DNA of 64,000 bases from Thermodesulfatator indicus DSM 15286 (GTDB lineage: Bacteria > Desulfobacterota > Thermodesulfobacteria > Thermodesulfobacteriales > Thermodesulfatatoraceae), in contig NC_015681.1 of assembly GCF_000217795.1 (NCBI RefSeq), forward strand, positions 2,099,244 through 2,163,243, given 5' to 3'. The notes below the pieces were generated by a model. That model saw only the letters and a program-made list of their open reading frames with translations. It ran no database searches and was not told the origin of the DNA. Below are positions 1 to 8,914 of the stretch, one piece after another. The translations under genes were made by a program, and so were the position numbers. Position 1 is the first letter of the stretch; the number at the start of each line of letters is the position of its first letter.

Positions 1-1
1 T

Positions 2-3000
2 GCTATCCGCTTAAAAGATCTTTTTCCTAAAGCGCAGGAATATGGATACCAGGCAGTAGCTATAACGGATCACGGCAATTTATTTGGTCTTATTCACTTT
101 TACGAGAAGGCCAAAGAATTTGGGATAAAGCCCATTTTAGGCTGTGAACTCTATGTAGCTCCTGGTTCACGGTTTGAACGCAAGGCCAAAAGTGCTCATG
201 AAGCTGGCTATCACCTGGTAGTTCTCTGCCAGAACGAGACCGGCTATCGCAATCTTTTAAAACTCATTACCTTGGCCAATTTTGAAGGTTTTTACTGGAA
301 ACCACGTGTTGACAAGGAACTTTTGCGTAAATACAGCGAAGGACTAATTGCCCTTTCAGCCTGTCTCCACGGAGAGGTGGCCTCTGCGGCTTTACGCGGC
401 AACATGGACGAGGCCCGCAGGCTAGCTAAAGAATATGCCGCTATCTTTCCTGGCCGCTTTTATCTTGAACTGCAAGAAAATGATATGCCTGAGCAAAAGC
501 AAGTTAACGAAGCTTTGGCAGAGCTTGCTAAAGAGCTAGGTCTTCCTCTAGTGGCTACTAATGACTGTCATTATCTCAAAGAAGAAGATGCCCGTGTTCA
601 TGACGTACTACTTTGTATCCAAACGAATAAGCTGGTGACCGACGAAAACCGCATGCGTTTTTCAACAGACAAACTCTATTTCGCTTCCCCTGAAGAGATG
701 AAAGAACGTTTCTCCTGGTGTCCAGAGGCTATTGAAAATACGCTTCGTATTGCTGAGGAGTGCCATCTTGAACTGGAGTTAGGTAAACATCATTTTCCGC
801 GCTATCCCTTACCCCAAGGCAGAACATATGAAGAAGTCTTTGAAGAAAAGGCCCGTGCCGGTTTTGAAGATCGCCTGGCCAAGCTTAAAGAATGGCCGGG
901 TCTAGCCGCTTCCGAAAAAGAATATCGAGAAAGGCTTGAACTTGAGCTAGAAATTATAAAAGAAAAAGGTTTTGCCAGCTACTTCCTAGTTGTGGCCGAT
1001 TTTATCGCCTGGGCTAAGAAAAAGGGTATCCCTGTAGGGCCAGGACGAGGCTCTGCTGCCGGGTCTTTAGTAGCTTACGCTATGGGAATCACTGAGCTTG
1101 ATCCCATTCGCTACGGCCTTCTCTTTGAACGTTTTCTCAATGCAGAGCGAGCAAGCCTTCCTGATATAGACGTTGACTTTTGCATGCGTCGTAGAGAGGA
1201 AGTTATCCGTTACGTGCGCGAAAGATATGGTGGTGAAGAGTTTGTGGCTCAAATTGCCACTTTTGGTCAGATGAAGGCCAAGGCCGTGGTAAGAGATGTA
1301 GGCCGCGCGTTAGGGATGCCTTATCCCCAGGTAGATAAAATTGCCAAACTAATCCCTGAAACCGTGGGAATTACGCTTGAGCAGGCCATAGCTGCTGAGC
1401 CACGCTTAAAAGAACTTATAGAAAAAGATCCTAAAGTGCGTGAATTAATGGCCATTGCCCAGGCCCTTGAAGGTCTTCCAAGGCATTCTTCTACGCACGC
1501 GGCAGGAGTAGTCATTGCTGATGCCCCGCTTACAAATTACTGCCCACTAATGAAAGGTGATGAAAACGAAATTGTCACCCAGTTTGACATGAAAGCTGTA
1601 GAAAAAGTAGGGCTTATCAAATTTGACTTTTTAGGTTTAAAGACCCTTACCATCATTGATCACGCATTGCGCTTGGCCAAAGAACATTACGGCGCTGAGA
1701 TAGATCTTTCTCGCTTACCTCTAGATGATGAAAAAACTTACGAGCTTTTAAGACGCGGGGAGACCGACGGAGTGTTCCAGCTAGAATCTGCAGGAATGAA
1801 AGAACTTTTGGTTCGCATGAGACCTTCTGAGTTTAATGACTTAATTGCCATTCTGGCTCTTTATCGTCCAGGGCCATTAGAGTCAGGCATGGTGGATCAA
1901 TACGTCAAGGCCAAGCACGGAGAAATAGAAGTCGAGTATCCATTGCCCCAGCTTGAACCAATATTGAAAGAAACTTATGGAGTTATCGTTTACCAAGAGC
2001 AGGTGATGAAAATCGCTCAGGTACTGGCTGGTTATAGCCTTGGTGAAGCGGATATTCTTAGACGAGCCATGGGCAAAAAAAAGCCAGAGGTGATGGCTGC
2101 TCAGAAAGAACGTTTTATCAAAGGAGCTACTGAGCGGGGGATTCCTAAAGACAAAGCTGAGTACATATTTGACCTTATGGAAAAGTTTGCCGGTTACGGT
2201 TTTAACAAAAGTCACTCGGCGGCTTATGCCTTGGTGGCTTATCAGACCGCTTATCTCAAGGCCCATTACCCCATTTGTTATATGACCGCCCTTCTTTCCT
2301 ACGAAATGGGGAACACTGACCAAATAGTCAAATATGTTTCGGTTTGTAAGCACATGGGGATAGAGGTCCTTCCGCCTGATATTAACGAAAGCGAAGTGGG
2401 TTTTTCCATCAAAGACGAAAAAGTTCGTTTTGGCCTGGGAGCGGTTAAAAATGTTGGTGAAGGAGCCATTGAGGAAATAATTAAGGCCCGTCAGGAAGGC
2501 CCTTTTAAATCTTTTGAGGATTTTTGTCTCAGGGTTGATTTAAAAAAGGTAAATCGTCGAGTTATGGAAGCTTTAATTAAGGCCGGGGCCTTTGATTCTC
2601 TAGGCTATTCACGAGCAGCCCTTTTTGACGTGCTTCCTGAAATGATTGACTGGGCTCAAGCTCGTAAAAGGGCCAAGGAACAAGGCCAGAAATCTATTTT
2701 TGATTTTGCAAGCACTAATGGAGAAAAAGATAACACTCAAACTTTTGAAATTCCAAATAAAGAAGAATGGCCTATTAACGTCAAATTAAAATACGAAAGA
2801 GAAGCTCTTGGTTTTTACTTTAGCGGGCATCCACTTGAGCCCTATCGCGAGTGGCTTTCTCTCCTAACACCTTATACCGTGTCTTCGCTTATCAAACTCA
2901 AATCCCCAACCAAAGTAGGCGTAGGAGGAGCTATTTCTGAGGCCAAGGTTAAGAATACCCGCCGAGGCGACCGTATGGCCATTCTAAAAATAGAAGATGG

Positions 3001-3415
3001 CTACGAAACTATTGAAGTGATAGTTTTTCCTGATCTTTTGCGGGATTGTGAAGAACTTATCGAAGAAAAGGGGCTGGTGTTCGTGTTAGGCCGGTTTGAA
3101 AAAGATGACCGTGGCGCCAAAATAGTAGCGGAAAAGTTAGTACCATTAAATAAAGCTCAAGAGGTAGTTAGTGGACGAATGGCTCTGGTGTTAAATGGTG
3201 AGGAAACAGATATTTCTCAATTGAAGGCCATTTATGATATACTAAAAGAAACCCAGGGGCGGCTACCAGTTGATATCAAACTAAAATTCAGCGAAGGCGA
3301 AGTGCTGGTTGACTTAAACGGTTCTTTTAAACTTGATCCTCGGCCAGAGCTTGCGCGCACTCTAAAAGATATATTGGGTTATGTACCACTTAAGCTCCAG
3401 ATAAGTTTTAATTAG
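2..3415 (+). CDS. dnaE: DNA polymerase III alpha subunit, 5'-truncated by window edge
   Basis: Catalytic subunit of the replicative polymerase. The frame is open from base 2, so the true start lies upstream and 1137 residues are visible. The PHP domain shows AITDHGN at visible residues 20-26. The polymerase core has a GRGSAAGS motif near residue 345 and the catalytic LPDIDVDF near 385. A C-terminal OB-fold begins around residue 970 (VGVGGAISEAK). A TTG at 272 is internal, because conserved PHP sequence precedes it. The family is usually about 1150-1170 aa, so only a few residues are missing. It ends at TAG 3413-3415, 17 bp before the next gene. Identification is certain. Confidence 0.98.
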   Translation, partial: AIRLKDLFPKAQEYGYQAVAITDHGNLFGLIHFYEKAKEFGIKPILGCELYVAPGSRFERKAKSAHEAGYHLVVLCQNETGYRNLLKLITLANFEGFYWKPRVDKELLRKYSEGLIALSACLHGEVASAALRGNMDEARRLAKEYAAIFPGRFYLELQENDMPEQKQVNEALAELAKELGLPLVATNDCHYLKEEDARVHDVLLCIQTNKLVTDENRMRFSTDKLYFASPEEMKERFSWCPEAIENTLRIAEECHLELELGKHHFPRYPLPQGRTYEEVFEEKARAGFEDRLAKLKEWPGLAASEKEYRERLELELEIIKEKGFASYFLVVADFIAWAKKKGIPVGPGRGSAAGSLVAYAMGITELDPIRYGLLFERFLNAERASLPDIDVDFCMRRREEVIRYVRERYGGEEFVAQIATFGQMKAKAVVRDVGRALGMPYPQVDKIAKLIPETVGITLEQAIAAEPRLKELIEKDPKVRELMAIAQALEGLPRHSSTHAAGVVIADAPLTNYCPLMKGDENEIVTQFDMKAVEKVGLIKFDFLGLKTLTIIDHALRLAKEHYGAEIDLSRLPLDDEKTYELLRRGETDGVFQLESAGMKELLVRMRPSEFNDLIAILALYRPGPLESGMVDQYVKAKHGEIEVEYPLPQLEPILKETYGVIVYQEQVMKIAQVLAGYSLGEADILRRAMGKKKPEVMAAQKERFIKGATERGIPKDKAEYIFDLMEKFAGYGFNKSHSAAYALVAYQTAYLKAHYPICYMTALLSYEMGNTDQIVKYVSVCKHMGIEVLPPDINESEVGFSIKDEKVRFGLGAVKNVGEGAIEEIIKARQEGPFKSFEDFCLRVDLKKVNRRVMEALIKAGAFDSLGYSRAALFDVLPEMIDWAQARKRAKEQGQKSIFDFASTNGEKDNTQTFEIPNKEEWPINVKLKYEREALGFYFSGHPLEPYREWLSLLTPYTVSSLIKLKSPTKVGVGGAISEAKVKNTRRGDRMAILKIEDGYETIEVIVFPDLLRDCEELIEEKGLVFVLGRFEKDDRGAKIVAEKLVPLNKAQEVVSGRMALVLNGEETDISQLKAIYDILKETQGRLPVDIKLKFSEGEVLVDLNGSFKLDPRPELARTLKDILGYVPLKLQISFN

Positions 3416-3432
3416 TTTTTTGAGGTGAGATT

Positions 3433-3735
3433 ATGCAACTAGAAAATATGACCATCAAAGTTCCTAAAACAGCGGTTAAAGATCTTAAAGATAAAGAAAT
3501 ATTATTTTTTTTGTTAGATAAGGCTCTTAGTAAACTTGAGTTTTATCGATCAAAATGTAAACAGTTTGAAAAAAAATATGGAACCACTTTAGAAAAGTTT
3601 AGACAAAAGATAGAAATAGAAGAAGAAAATTTTGAATGGTGGGACGATTTTATCCTATGGGAGGGTTATGAAAAAGCATATCAAGAGTGGAAGCGTAAAT
3701 ATGAGGAGATAAAATTTGTTTTACAAAATAATTAA
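3433..3735 (+). CDS. Antitoxin-like protein of a TumE/DUF6516-type toxin-antitoxin pair
   Basis: A 100-residue charged helical protein. The N-terminus (TIKVPKTAVKDLKDKEILFF) resembles short proteins encoded just upstream of DUF6516 (TumE-like) toxins in thermophiles. The middle is probably a coiled coil (LDKALSKLEFYRSK). The C-terminus is rich in Trp and Glu (EEENFEWWDDF, ILWEGYEKAYQEWKRKY). The RBS is GAGGTGAG before ATG 3433. Its 3' end overlaps the start of a truncated toxin frame (TTG 3716), the translational coupling expected for a TA pair. I assign the role from recalled family resemblance plus context; a hypothetical protein of other function is possible. The cognate toxin is broken. 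Confidence 0.6.
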   Translation: MQLENMTIKVPKTAVKDLKDKEILFFLLDKALSKLEFYRSKCKQFEKKYGTTLEKFRQKIEIEEENFEWWDDFILWEGYEKAYQEWKRKYEEIKFVLQNN

Positions 3736-3859
3736 ATCATTGAAAGAAAGTATTATTGTTTCAGAATTTGAAATACTTGAATTTATTGACGAAGAAAACG
3801 TAAAAATTTTGAAAGTGAAAGCTAATTTGAAAAACCAAAATAATGATGATTACTTGTAA
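3716..3859 (+). pseudogene. Truncated TumE/DUF6516-like toxin remnant
   Basis: A 47-codon frame starts at TTG 3716 behind a well-spaced GAGGAG (3703-3708) and stops at TAA 3857-3859. It reads FYKIIKSLKESIIVSEFEIL then EFIDEENVKILKVKANLKNQ, which looks like the first beta-strand half of DUF6516/TumE toxins (typically about 100-115 aa, 'EILEF...LKIKAEL-DGS'). The C-terminal half is absent. The next gene's ATG (3843) lies inside this remnant in another frame, so a deletion joining unrelated sequence is likely. The assignment rests on recalled family pattern and operon position. Confidence 0.5.
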
Positions 3860-4346
3860 TTGTGCGGAAACTACTTGTGAGATTCAAGATGATGCCTTTA
3901 AGGCTGAAAGAAAGGCCATACGTAATTTTTTAGTTGAAAAAAAAGGATATTTACCCGAAGAGATAAAAGAATTAGTTCCCCTAGTTATTGAAGTCGGGCA
4001 AAAGCGTCTTTACACCATGATAGATCTTTTGGTAAATGTTGCTGAAAAACCAGCTATTGTTATCAGGATTAATGAAGGTTCGGTGGTAAGCCGTGAAAGA
4101 GGAACCATCGCTGCAGCGAGGCTTATTTCGCCTGATGCTCAACCACCCTTTTGTGTCCAAACAAATGGAGAAGATTTTTCCATCATTGATACTATTACCA
4201 AAAAATGTATTTCTGAGAGCTTGGAAGGGCTTCCTTCTCGCCAAGAAATGCTAATATTTTTAAATAGCTTCAAGCCAAAACCACTTACTCCCAAACAAAT
4301 AGATGTAGAAAAGAAAATTCTATTTTTTTATGACGGGGTAGGGTGA
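3843..4346 (+). CDS. HsdR-N-terminal-domain-like protein (HSDR_N_2), probably not a nuclease
   Basis: A 167-aa stand-alone protein resembling the N-terminal domain of type I restriction R subunits, a PD-(D/E)XK fold. Visible family features are MIDLLVNVAEKPAIVIRINE at about residues 59-78, followed by RERGTIAAARL and a TNGEDFSIIDT strand. In active nucleases the strand after the Asp carries E-x-K (typically LIEVKAG); here it is IRINEG, so the catalytic pair is missing. ATG 3843 or 3846 could start it; no strong Shine-Dalgarno is visible, and the start lies inside the decayed toxin frame. Delta-proteobacterial relatives with a similar loss exist as I recall. Function unknown. Confidence 0.6.
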   Translation: MMITCNCAETTCEIQDDAFKAERKAIRNFLVEKKGYLPEEIKELVPLVIEVGQKRLYTMIDLLVNVAEKPAIVIRINEGSVVSRERGTIAAARLISPDAQPPFCVQTNGEDFSIIDTITKKCISESLEGLPSRQEMLIFLNSFKPKPLTPKQIDVEKKILFFYDGVG

Positions 4347-4386
4347 CCAGGTAAGATAAAGATAGAGGATCTATCTCCTCAGGGCC

Positions 4387-5337
4387 ATGAAAAATAATAC
4401 ATTTGAGCCAGCTTACTTGAAGCTACATCAAAAGGGCGAATTAGAAAAAAGAGCCAAAATCTTACGAGAGAAACTTTCCTCTTGTGACCTATGTCCGCAT
4501 GAATGTGGAGTTAATCGCCTGAAAAGTGAAAAGGGTTTTTGCCGCGTATTTGATAAACCGATTGTTTCAAGCTACGGTCCGCACTTTGGTGAGGAACAAC
4601 CCCTGGTGGGTTATGGGGGTTCAGGAACTATATTCTTTACTTATTGCAACATGGCCTGTGTTTACTGCCAAAACTGGGAGATAAGTCATCTGGGTGCTGG
4701 TGAGGAAACAACTGCTGAAGAGCTTGCTCGTATGATGCTTGCTCTTCAGGCTAGAGGCTGCCATAATATTAACTTCGTTACTCCCACCCATCAGATCACT
4801 TTTATCGTAGAGGCCTTAGTTATAGCTGTAGAAAAGGGTTTAAGAGTACCTCTTGTTTACAACTGTGGTGGTTACGAAAAAGTCGAAACCTTAAAAATTC
4901 TTGACGGCATTATAGACATATACATGCCGGATTTTAAGTATTGGGACGAAGATATTGCGCTTAAGCTTTCCAAAGTGCCGCGATATCCGCAAGTAGCCAG
5001 AGCTGCCCTTAAAGAAATGCACCGACAGGTGGGAGATCTTGAGCTTGATGATGAATTTATAGCCAGGAGAGGACTTTTGGTGCGTCACCTGGTTCTTCCC
5101 GGTGGTCTTTCAGGTACTAAGGAAGTCTTAAAGTTTATTGCTGAGGAAATTTCTCTCAATACTTACGTAAACATCATGGACCAATATTATCCCTGTGGTG
5201 ATGCCTGGAAGTATCCTCCTCTAGACCGTCGCCTCACCCCGGAAGAATACGAAGAGGCCCTGCGTTACGCCAGAGAGGTAGGGCTTACGCGCCTTGACCA
5301 GCGTGCGGAAAGGAAGCTCCTCTGGCTAAGTTTCTGA
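4387..5337 (+). CDS. PflX-like radical SAM protein (COG1313)
   Basis: A 316-aa radical SAM enzyme of the pyruvate formate-lyase activase-like family. The N-terminal Cys motif CDLCPHECGVNR (residues 35-46) and GFCRVF are typical of PflX. The [4Fe-4S]/SAM triad is CNMACVYC (C-x3-C-x2-C, about residues 87-94). A conserved NFVTPTHQ follows. The substrate is unknown for the family; some members are proposed glycyl-radical-enzyme activases, but no such enzyme is in the window. It ends one base before the phosphatase gene, so the two are probably co-transcribed. Confidence 0.85.
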   Translation: MKNNTFEPAYLKLHQKGELEKRAKILREKLSSCDLCPHECGVNRLKSEKGFCRVFDKPIVSSYGPHFGEEQPLVGYGGSGTIFFTYCNMACVYCQNWEISHLGAGEETTAEELARMMLALQARGCHNINFVTPTHQITFIVEALVIAVEKGLRVPLVYNCGGYEKVETLKILDGIIDIYMPDFKYWDEDIALKLSKVPRYPQVARAALKEMHRQVGDLELDDEFIARRGLLVRHLVLPGGLSGTKEVLKFIAEEISLNTYVNIMDQYYPCGDAWKYPPLDRRLTPEEYEEALRYAREVGLTRLDQRAERKLLWLSF

Positions 5338-5338
5338 T

Positions 5339-5980
5339 ATGGCCAATATTTACGCGATAGGAGACATTCACGGTTGCCTTTACGCCTTTGAAGAGCTGCT
5401 GGCCAAAATTCCCATTCGCTTAGGAGAGGATTACCTGGTCTTACTGGGTGACTATATAGACCGCGGGCCAGACCCTAGGGGAGTGCTAGAAATGGTTATG
5501 GAACTAAAAGAATCCTTTGGAGATAAAGTCATTCCTCTCATGGGAAACCATGAATGGATGTTTTTACGCTATCTTGAAGGCACTTGGCGCGAAACTTACC
5601 TGGCTAACGGTGGCGACGTAACCCTGGCCCAGTTTACCAGTGAAGAAGGCGTATTAGACGTGCCTGAAGAATATATTGACTTTCTGGCAGGGCTTCCTTT
5701 ATACTGGGAAACAGAACGTTACATCTTTGTGCACGCAGGTTTAAAGCCTGGTAAATCCATTGAAAAACAAAGCTATAAAGATCTTCTCTTCATTCGCGAG
5801 GAATTCATTTATTCAGACTATGACTGGGGGAAAAGAATTGTTTTTGCCCATACACCTTTCAGGCAACCCTTTTTAACACCCAATAAAATTGGTATTGACA
5901 CAGGCTGTGTTTATGGAGGAGAACTTACGGCTCTGGTTTTACCAGAAATAGATTTTTATTTCCAACCCTGTGCTAAATAA
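5339..5980 (+). CDS. Serine/threonine-type metallophosphatase (PPP-like)
   Basis: A 213-aa cytosolic calcineurin-like phosphoesterase. The metal-binding signature is complete: GDIHG (residues 8-12), GDYIDRGP (about 37-44), GNHEWM (about 70-75) and the C-terminal histidine motifs FVHAG and FAHTP. This matches bacterial PrpA/diadenosine-tetraphosphatase-like enzymes, so the substrate could be phosphoprotein or a dinucleotide. The start ATG 5339 nearly abuts the upstream radical SAM stop. Nothing in the sequence narrows the substrate further. Confidence 0.88.
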   Translation: MANIYAIGDIHGCLYAFEELLAKIPIRLGEDYLVLLGDYIDRGPDPRGVLEMVMELKESFGDKVIPLMGNHEWMFLRYLEGTWRETYLANGGDVTLAQFTSEEGVLDVPEEYIDFLAGLPLYWETERYIFVHAGLKPGKSIEKQSYKDLLFIREEFIYSDYDWGKRIVFAHTPFRQPFLTPNKIGIDTGCVYGGELTALVLPEIDFYFQPCAK

Positions 5981-5995
5981 AAAGGAGGTGATTTT

Positions 5996-6487
5996 ATGAC
6001 TTTTGACGATGAAAGGGAAAAACCATCCTGGCGAGAGATAGACAAGATGCGTGATCGGAGTGCGCACACTAGAAACCGTAGAGACGAAACAGCTCTTGAG
6101 TCTGCTTTAAAAGACAAGTGGGTGAAAGAACGTTATCTTAAAGAAGTGGAAAAGCTCTTTGCCGGTAAAAAGGGAACTCCAGAGCATGACAAGGCCCTTT
6201 CTCGCATACATAAGAGCTACGGTACCAACCGCTTTAATAAAGCGGTAAGAGACTATGTCAAAGAATATGGTATCCCTGAAGACTGGGGCACTCTTATTTT
6301 GCTTCTTGATCACAAAGACGCCGAAATCGTCTGTGAGGCCATGAAGGCTTTAAAAGGGCTTTATCCCTCCAAAGGACCTGTAGAAAAACAAGGCTTTTTG
6401 AGCAAAGTGCGCGTTCTTTCCATAACGGCCAAATCTGAAAAGATTCAAGAAGAGGCCATGGCTCTCCTTGATGAGTTGAGGGCTTAA
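5996..6487 (+). CDS. Conserved hypothetical protein
   Basis: 163 aa, strongly charged, no signal peptide or membrane segment. It starts at ATG 5996 after a near-perfect RBS (AAGGAGGTG), so it is likely well expressed. The N-terminal ~40 residues are Arg/Glu-rich and probably disordered. The remainder looks alpha-helical, ending in a possible HEAT-like pair (DHKDAEIVCEAMKALKGL; KSEKIQEEAMALLDELRA). Its stop overlaps the xerD start (TAATG), implying translational coupling. I do not recognise the family. Confidence 0.7.
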   Translation: MTFDDEREKPSWREIDKMRDRSAHTRNRRDETALESALKDKWVKERYLKEVEKLFAGKKGTPEHDKALSRIHKSYGTNRFNKAVRDYVKEYGIPEDWGTLILLLDHKDAEIVCEAMKALKGLYPSKGPVEKQGFLSKVRVLSITAKSEKIQEEAMALLDELRA

Positions 6488-7383
6488 TGGACACCCATTT
6501 GCTTGATCTCTATCTTTCGGTGCTAGCCGTTGAAAAAGGCTATTCTTCTAAAACGGTAGAAGCCTACGCTTCAGATTTAAACGACTTTTTTTCTTTTATG
6601 GAAGAAAGGGGTTTAAAAAGCCTGGCGGAGGTTAAAGCGCCACACATTTTGCTTTACCTGGCCAAACAGAGAGAAAGGGGTATTTCACCTGAAACCGTAG
6701 CGAGAAGGCTTTCGGCCTTGCGGGGCTTTTTCAAGTACTTGGTGCTTGAACACGATTTTTCCGAAAACCCCCTTACTCTGGTTGAAGGCCCCAGGCTTTC
6801 TAGAAAACTTCCGGTGGTGCTCTCTGCCAGAGAAGTAGAAAAACTCCTTGAAGCTCCGGATATTTCCACCCCTCTTGGCTTAAGAGATCGAGCCATGCTA
6901 GAAATTCTTTACGCTTCAGGGCTCCGAGTCTCAGAGATGGTTACTTTGAAGCTTTTTGACTTGAATTTAGAAATTGGTTTTGTAAGGGTAATGGGGAAGG
7001 GGAATAAGGAGCGTTTGGTGCCTATAGGTGAAGTAGCCAAAGAATTTGTCAGTAAATATTTAAAAGAAGCGCGTCCTAAACTTCTTGGTAAACGCTTTGA
7101 CGAAGCGCACGTTTTTTTAAATAAAAGAGGGCGCCCGCTTACGCGCCAGCGCTTCTGGCAGATTATTAAGACGTACGCCTTAAAGGCCGGTCTAAACCCT
7201 AAGGATATTACGCCGCATAGCTTGAGGCATTCTTTTGCTACGCATCTTCTAGAAAGAGGGGCGGATTTGAGAACGGTTCAGATGTTGCTTGGCCACGCCA
7301 GTTTGGCTACCACCCAGATTTATACCCACGTCCAGGCGGAAACTTTGCGCAAAGTCCATGAAAAATATCATCCCCGCGGCTAG
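6487..7383 (+). CDS. xerD: Tyrosine recombinase XerD/XerC, chromosome dimer resolution
   Basis: 298-aa site-specific recombinase acting at dif. The SAM-like N-terminal DNA-binding domain spans about residues 1-90. All catalytic residues are present and their positions nearly coincide with E. coli XerD: R147 (SGLRVSE), K171 (GKGNKER), H244 and R247 (HSLRH), H270 (LGH) and nucleophile Y279 (TQIYTH). Only one Xer gene is visible here, so XerC versus XerD (or a single XerH-like system) cannot be settled; the symbol follows closest motif spacing. It overlaps the upstream gene by 1 nt and the downstream one by 26 nt. Confidence 0.93.
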   Translation: MDTHLLDLYLSVLAVEKGYSSKTVEAYASDLNDFFSFMEERGLKSLAEVKAPHILLYLAKQRERGISPETVARRLSALRGFFKYLVLEHDFSENPLTLVEGPRLSRKLPVVLSAREVEKLLEAPDISTPLGLRDRAMLEILYASGLRVSEMVTLKLFDLNLEIGFVRVMGKGNKERLVPIGEVAKEFVSKYLKEARPKLLGKRFDEAHVFLNKRGRPLTRQRFWQIIKTYALKAGLNPKDITPHSLRHSFATHLLERGADLRTVQMLLGHASLATTQIYTHVQAETLRKVHEKYHPRG

Positions 7384-8914
7384 TCTCGGCCCACCCTTAA
7401 CCATTGAAAGATCTGCCTCAATTGATGAGGCCTTAAATCTCTTTTCTCTTTCAGGGGAAGACCTTCTTATTGTGCTTGAAAAAGGAAATTATGTCGGTGT
7501 TCTTAGCCGCAGAACTTTAACAAACGCCAAAAGATATAATCTTCAGGTCAGCCTATCAGACATATTGGAAGAGATTCCTGTAGGCGAATATCTCCCAGAG
7601 CTTGAGTTTTTAAAAAATCCCCTGGGAGCCTTTTTGCTTTTGAAAAATAATGTTCCCCAATCCCTTATAACCCTGGGGGAAAGCCCCATTTTTGAAAATC
7701 ATTTTGAAAAAATGGTCGTTGAAATTGAAGGCGACCTTAAGACTTTGGCCGATATAATAAACGAAACAGCCACTGCTCTTGATATTTCAGTCTATTTGGT
7801 AGGGGGAGTGGTTAGAGACTTAGTTATTGGTCAGCCATGTTTTGATATTGACCTTGTGGTTACGGAAAAAGCTGAAGAATTTGCGAAAAATCTTGCCAGG
7901 GCGCTTCGCGGCAAAATTGTAAAGAAATCTTTATTCGGCACTTTTAAGATTGAGGCAGGCGATTATGTTTTTGATGTTGCTCAGGCACGCTGGGAGTATT
8001 ACGAGGCACCAGCAAAGCTACCCAAAGTGGCTCCTGGCCCTTTGCGGCAAGACCTCTGGCGGCGAGACTTTACTATTAATGCCCTGGCCCTTTATCCTGA
8101 AAACAGCTTAATTATTGATTTGTACGGGGGGCTTGCGGATATTTTTGCCCGAAAACTTCGGGTCTTTCACGTGCTAAGCTTTGTTGAGGACCCTACCAGG
8201 ATTTTTAGGGCCGCTCGTTACACTACCCGTTTTAATCTGGAGTTAACCGGGACCACTATTAGAGCCCTGGAACTGGCTTTAAAACTTGAGGTGCTTAACC
8301 TTTTAACTCCAGCTCGTCTTCGTAATGAATTTTTAAGGATTCTTGAAGAAAGAGACCCGGTAGCCCCTTTACTCTTTTTACAAAAACATAAAGTATTACA
8401 TCAACTTTTTTCTTTAACCTTAGAAGAAAACGAAATTAAATCATCACTTTACTTAGCTGAAAAAGCTGGGCTAGATATTCGCGAAAAACTTGAACTCCTG
8501 GCTTTACTCTACGCAGGAACTCCAGAGGAATTTGCTAAGCTTGAACTTTCTCCTCAAAAATTTGAAAACTATCAGAAGCAATTAAAAATTTTGGCGGAGA
8601 AAAGATCCTGGTTTTTTGACTCAAGGGTCTCTTTGAGTGAAAAGGTCTTTTTCTTAGAAAAATTTCCAAAGGTAATTTTGTGCGCGGCGGCTTCTTTTTT
8701 AGAAGAGGATTTTCTTTTAAGATGTTTTAAAAATTATTTTAAAGTTAAGCCGGGTTTAAGCGGAGAAGATTTAAAAAAACTTGGTTTTAAAAGCGGCCCC
8801 CTTTTGGGAGAGATGTTAAAAAGATTAAGGGCTGCCAAGCTTGATGGCCAAATAAAAGATGGTGAAGAAGAGATTTTTTTAAAAAAGGAGCTTGGTGATG
8901 GATTTTCTTCCTGA
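7358..8914 (+). CDS. CCA tRNA nucleotidyltransferase / poly(A) polymerase family with N-terminal CBS-like extension
   Basis: 518 aa from ATG 7358; an earlier GTG/ATG-like start at 7289 would bury 95 nt in xerD and encodes no family sequence. Residues ~10-120 look like one CBS-type region (TIERSASIDEALNLF, YVGVLSRRTL). The class II nucleotidyltransferase head follows with LVGGVVRD (147-154), the DID metal dyad (163-165) and RRDFTIN near 240. The neck/RNA-binding region (FRAARYTTRF) completes it. CBS plus NTase occurs in A-adding enzymes of bacteria that split CCA addition between CC- and A-adding proteins; which activity this one has cannot be read from sequence alone. Confidence 0.87.
   Translation: MKNIIPAASLGPPLTIERSASIDEALNLFSLSGEDLLIVLEKGNYVGVLSRRTLTNAKRYNLQVSLSDILEEIPVGEYLPELEFLKNPLGAFLLLKNNVPQSLITLGESPIFENHFEKMVVEIEGDLKTLADIINETATALDISVYLVGGVVRDLVIGQPCFDIDLVVTEKAEEFAKNLARALRGKIVKKSLFGTFKIEAGDYVFDVAQARWEYYEAPAKLPKVAPGPLRQDLWRRDFTINALALYPENSLIIDLYGGLADIFARKLRVFHVLSFVEDPTRIFRAARYTTRFNLELTGTTIRALELALKLEVLNLLTPARLRNEFLRILEERDPVAPLLFLQKHKVLHQLFSLTLEENEIKSSLYLAEKAGLDIREKLELLALLYAGTPEEFAKLELSPQKFENYQKQLKILAEKRSWFFDSRVSLSEKVFFLEKFPKVILCAAASFLEEDFLLRCFKNYFKVKPGLSGEDLKKLGFKSGPLLGEMLKRLRAAKLDGQIKDGEEEIFLKKELGDGFSS

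Noticed and set aside
272-274. Possible dnaE start codon (TTG)
   Set aside because: The same frame is open to base 2 and encodes conserved PHP-domain sequence (AITDHGN), so the real start is upstream of the window.
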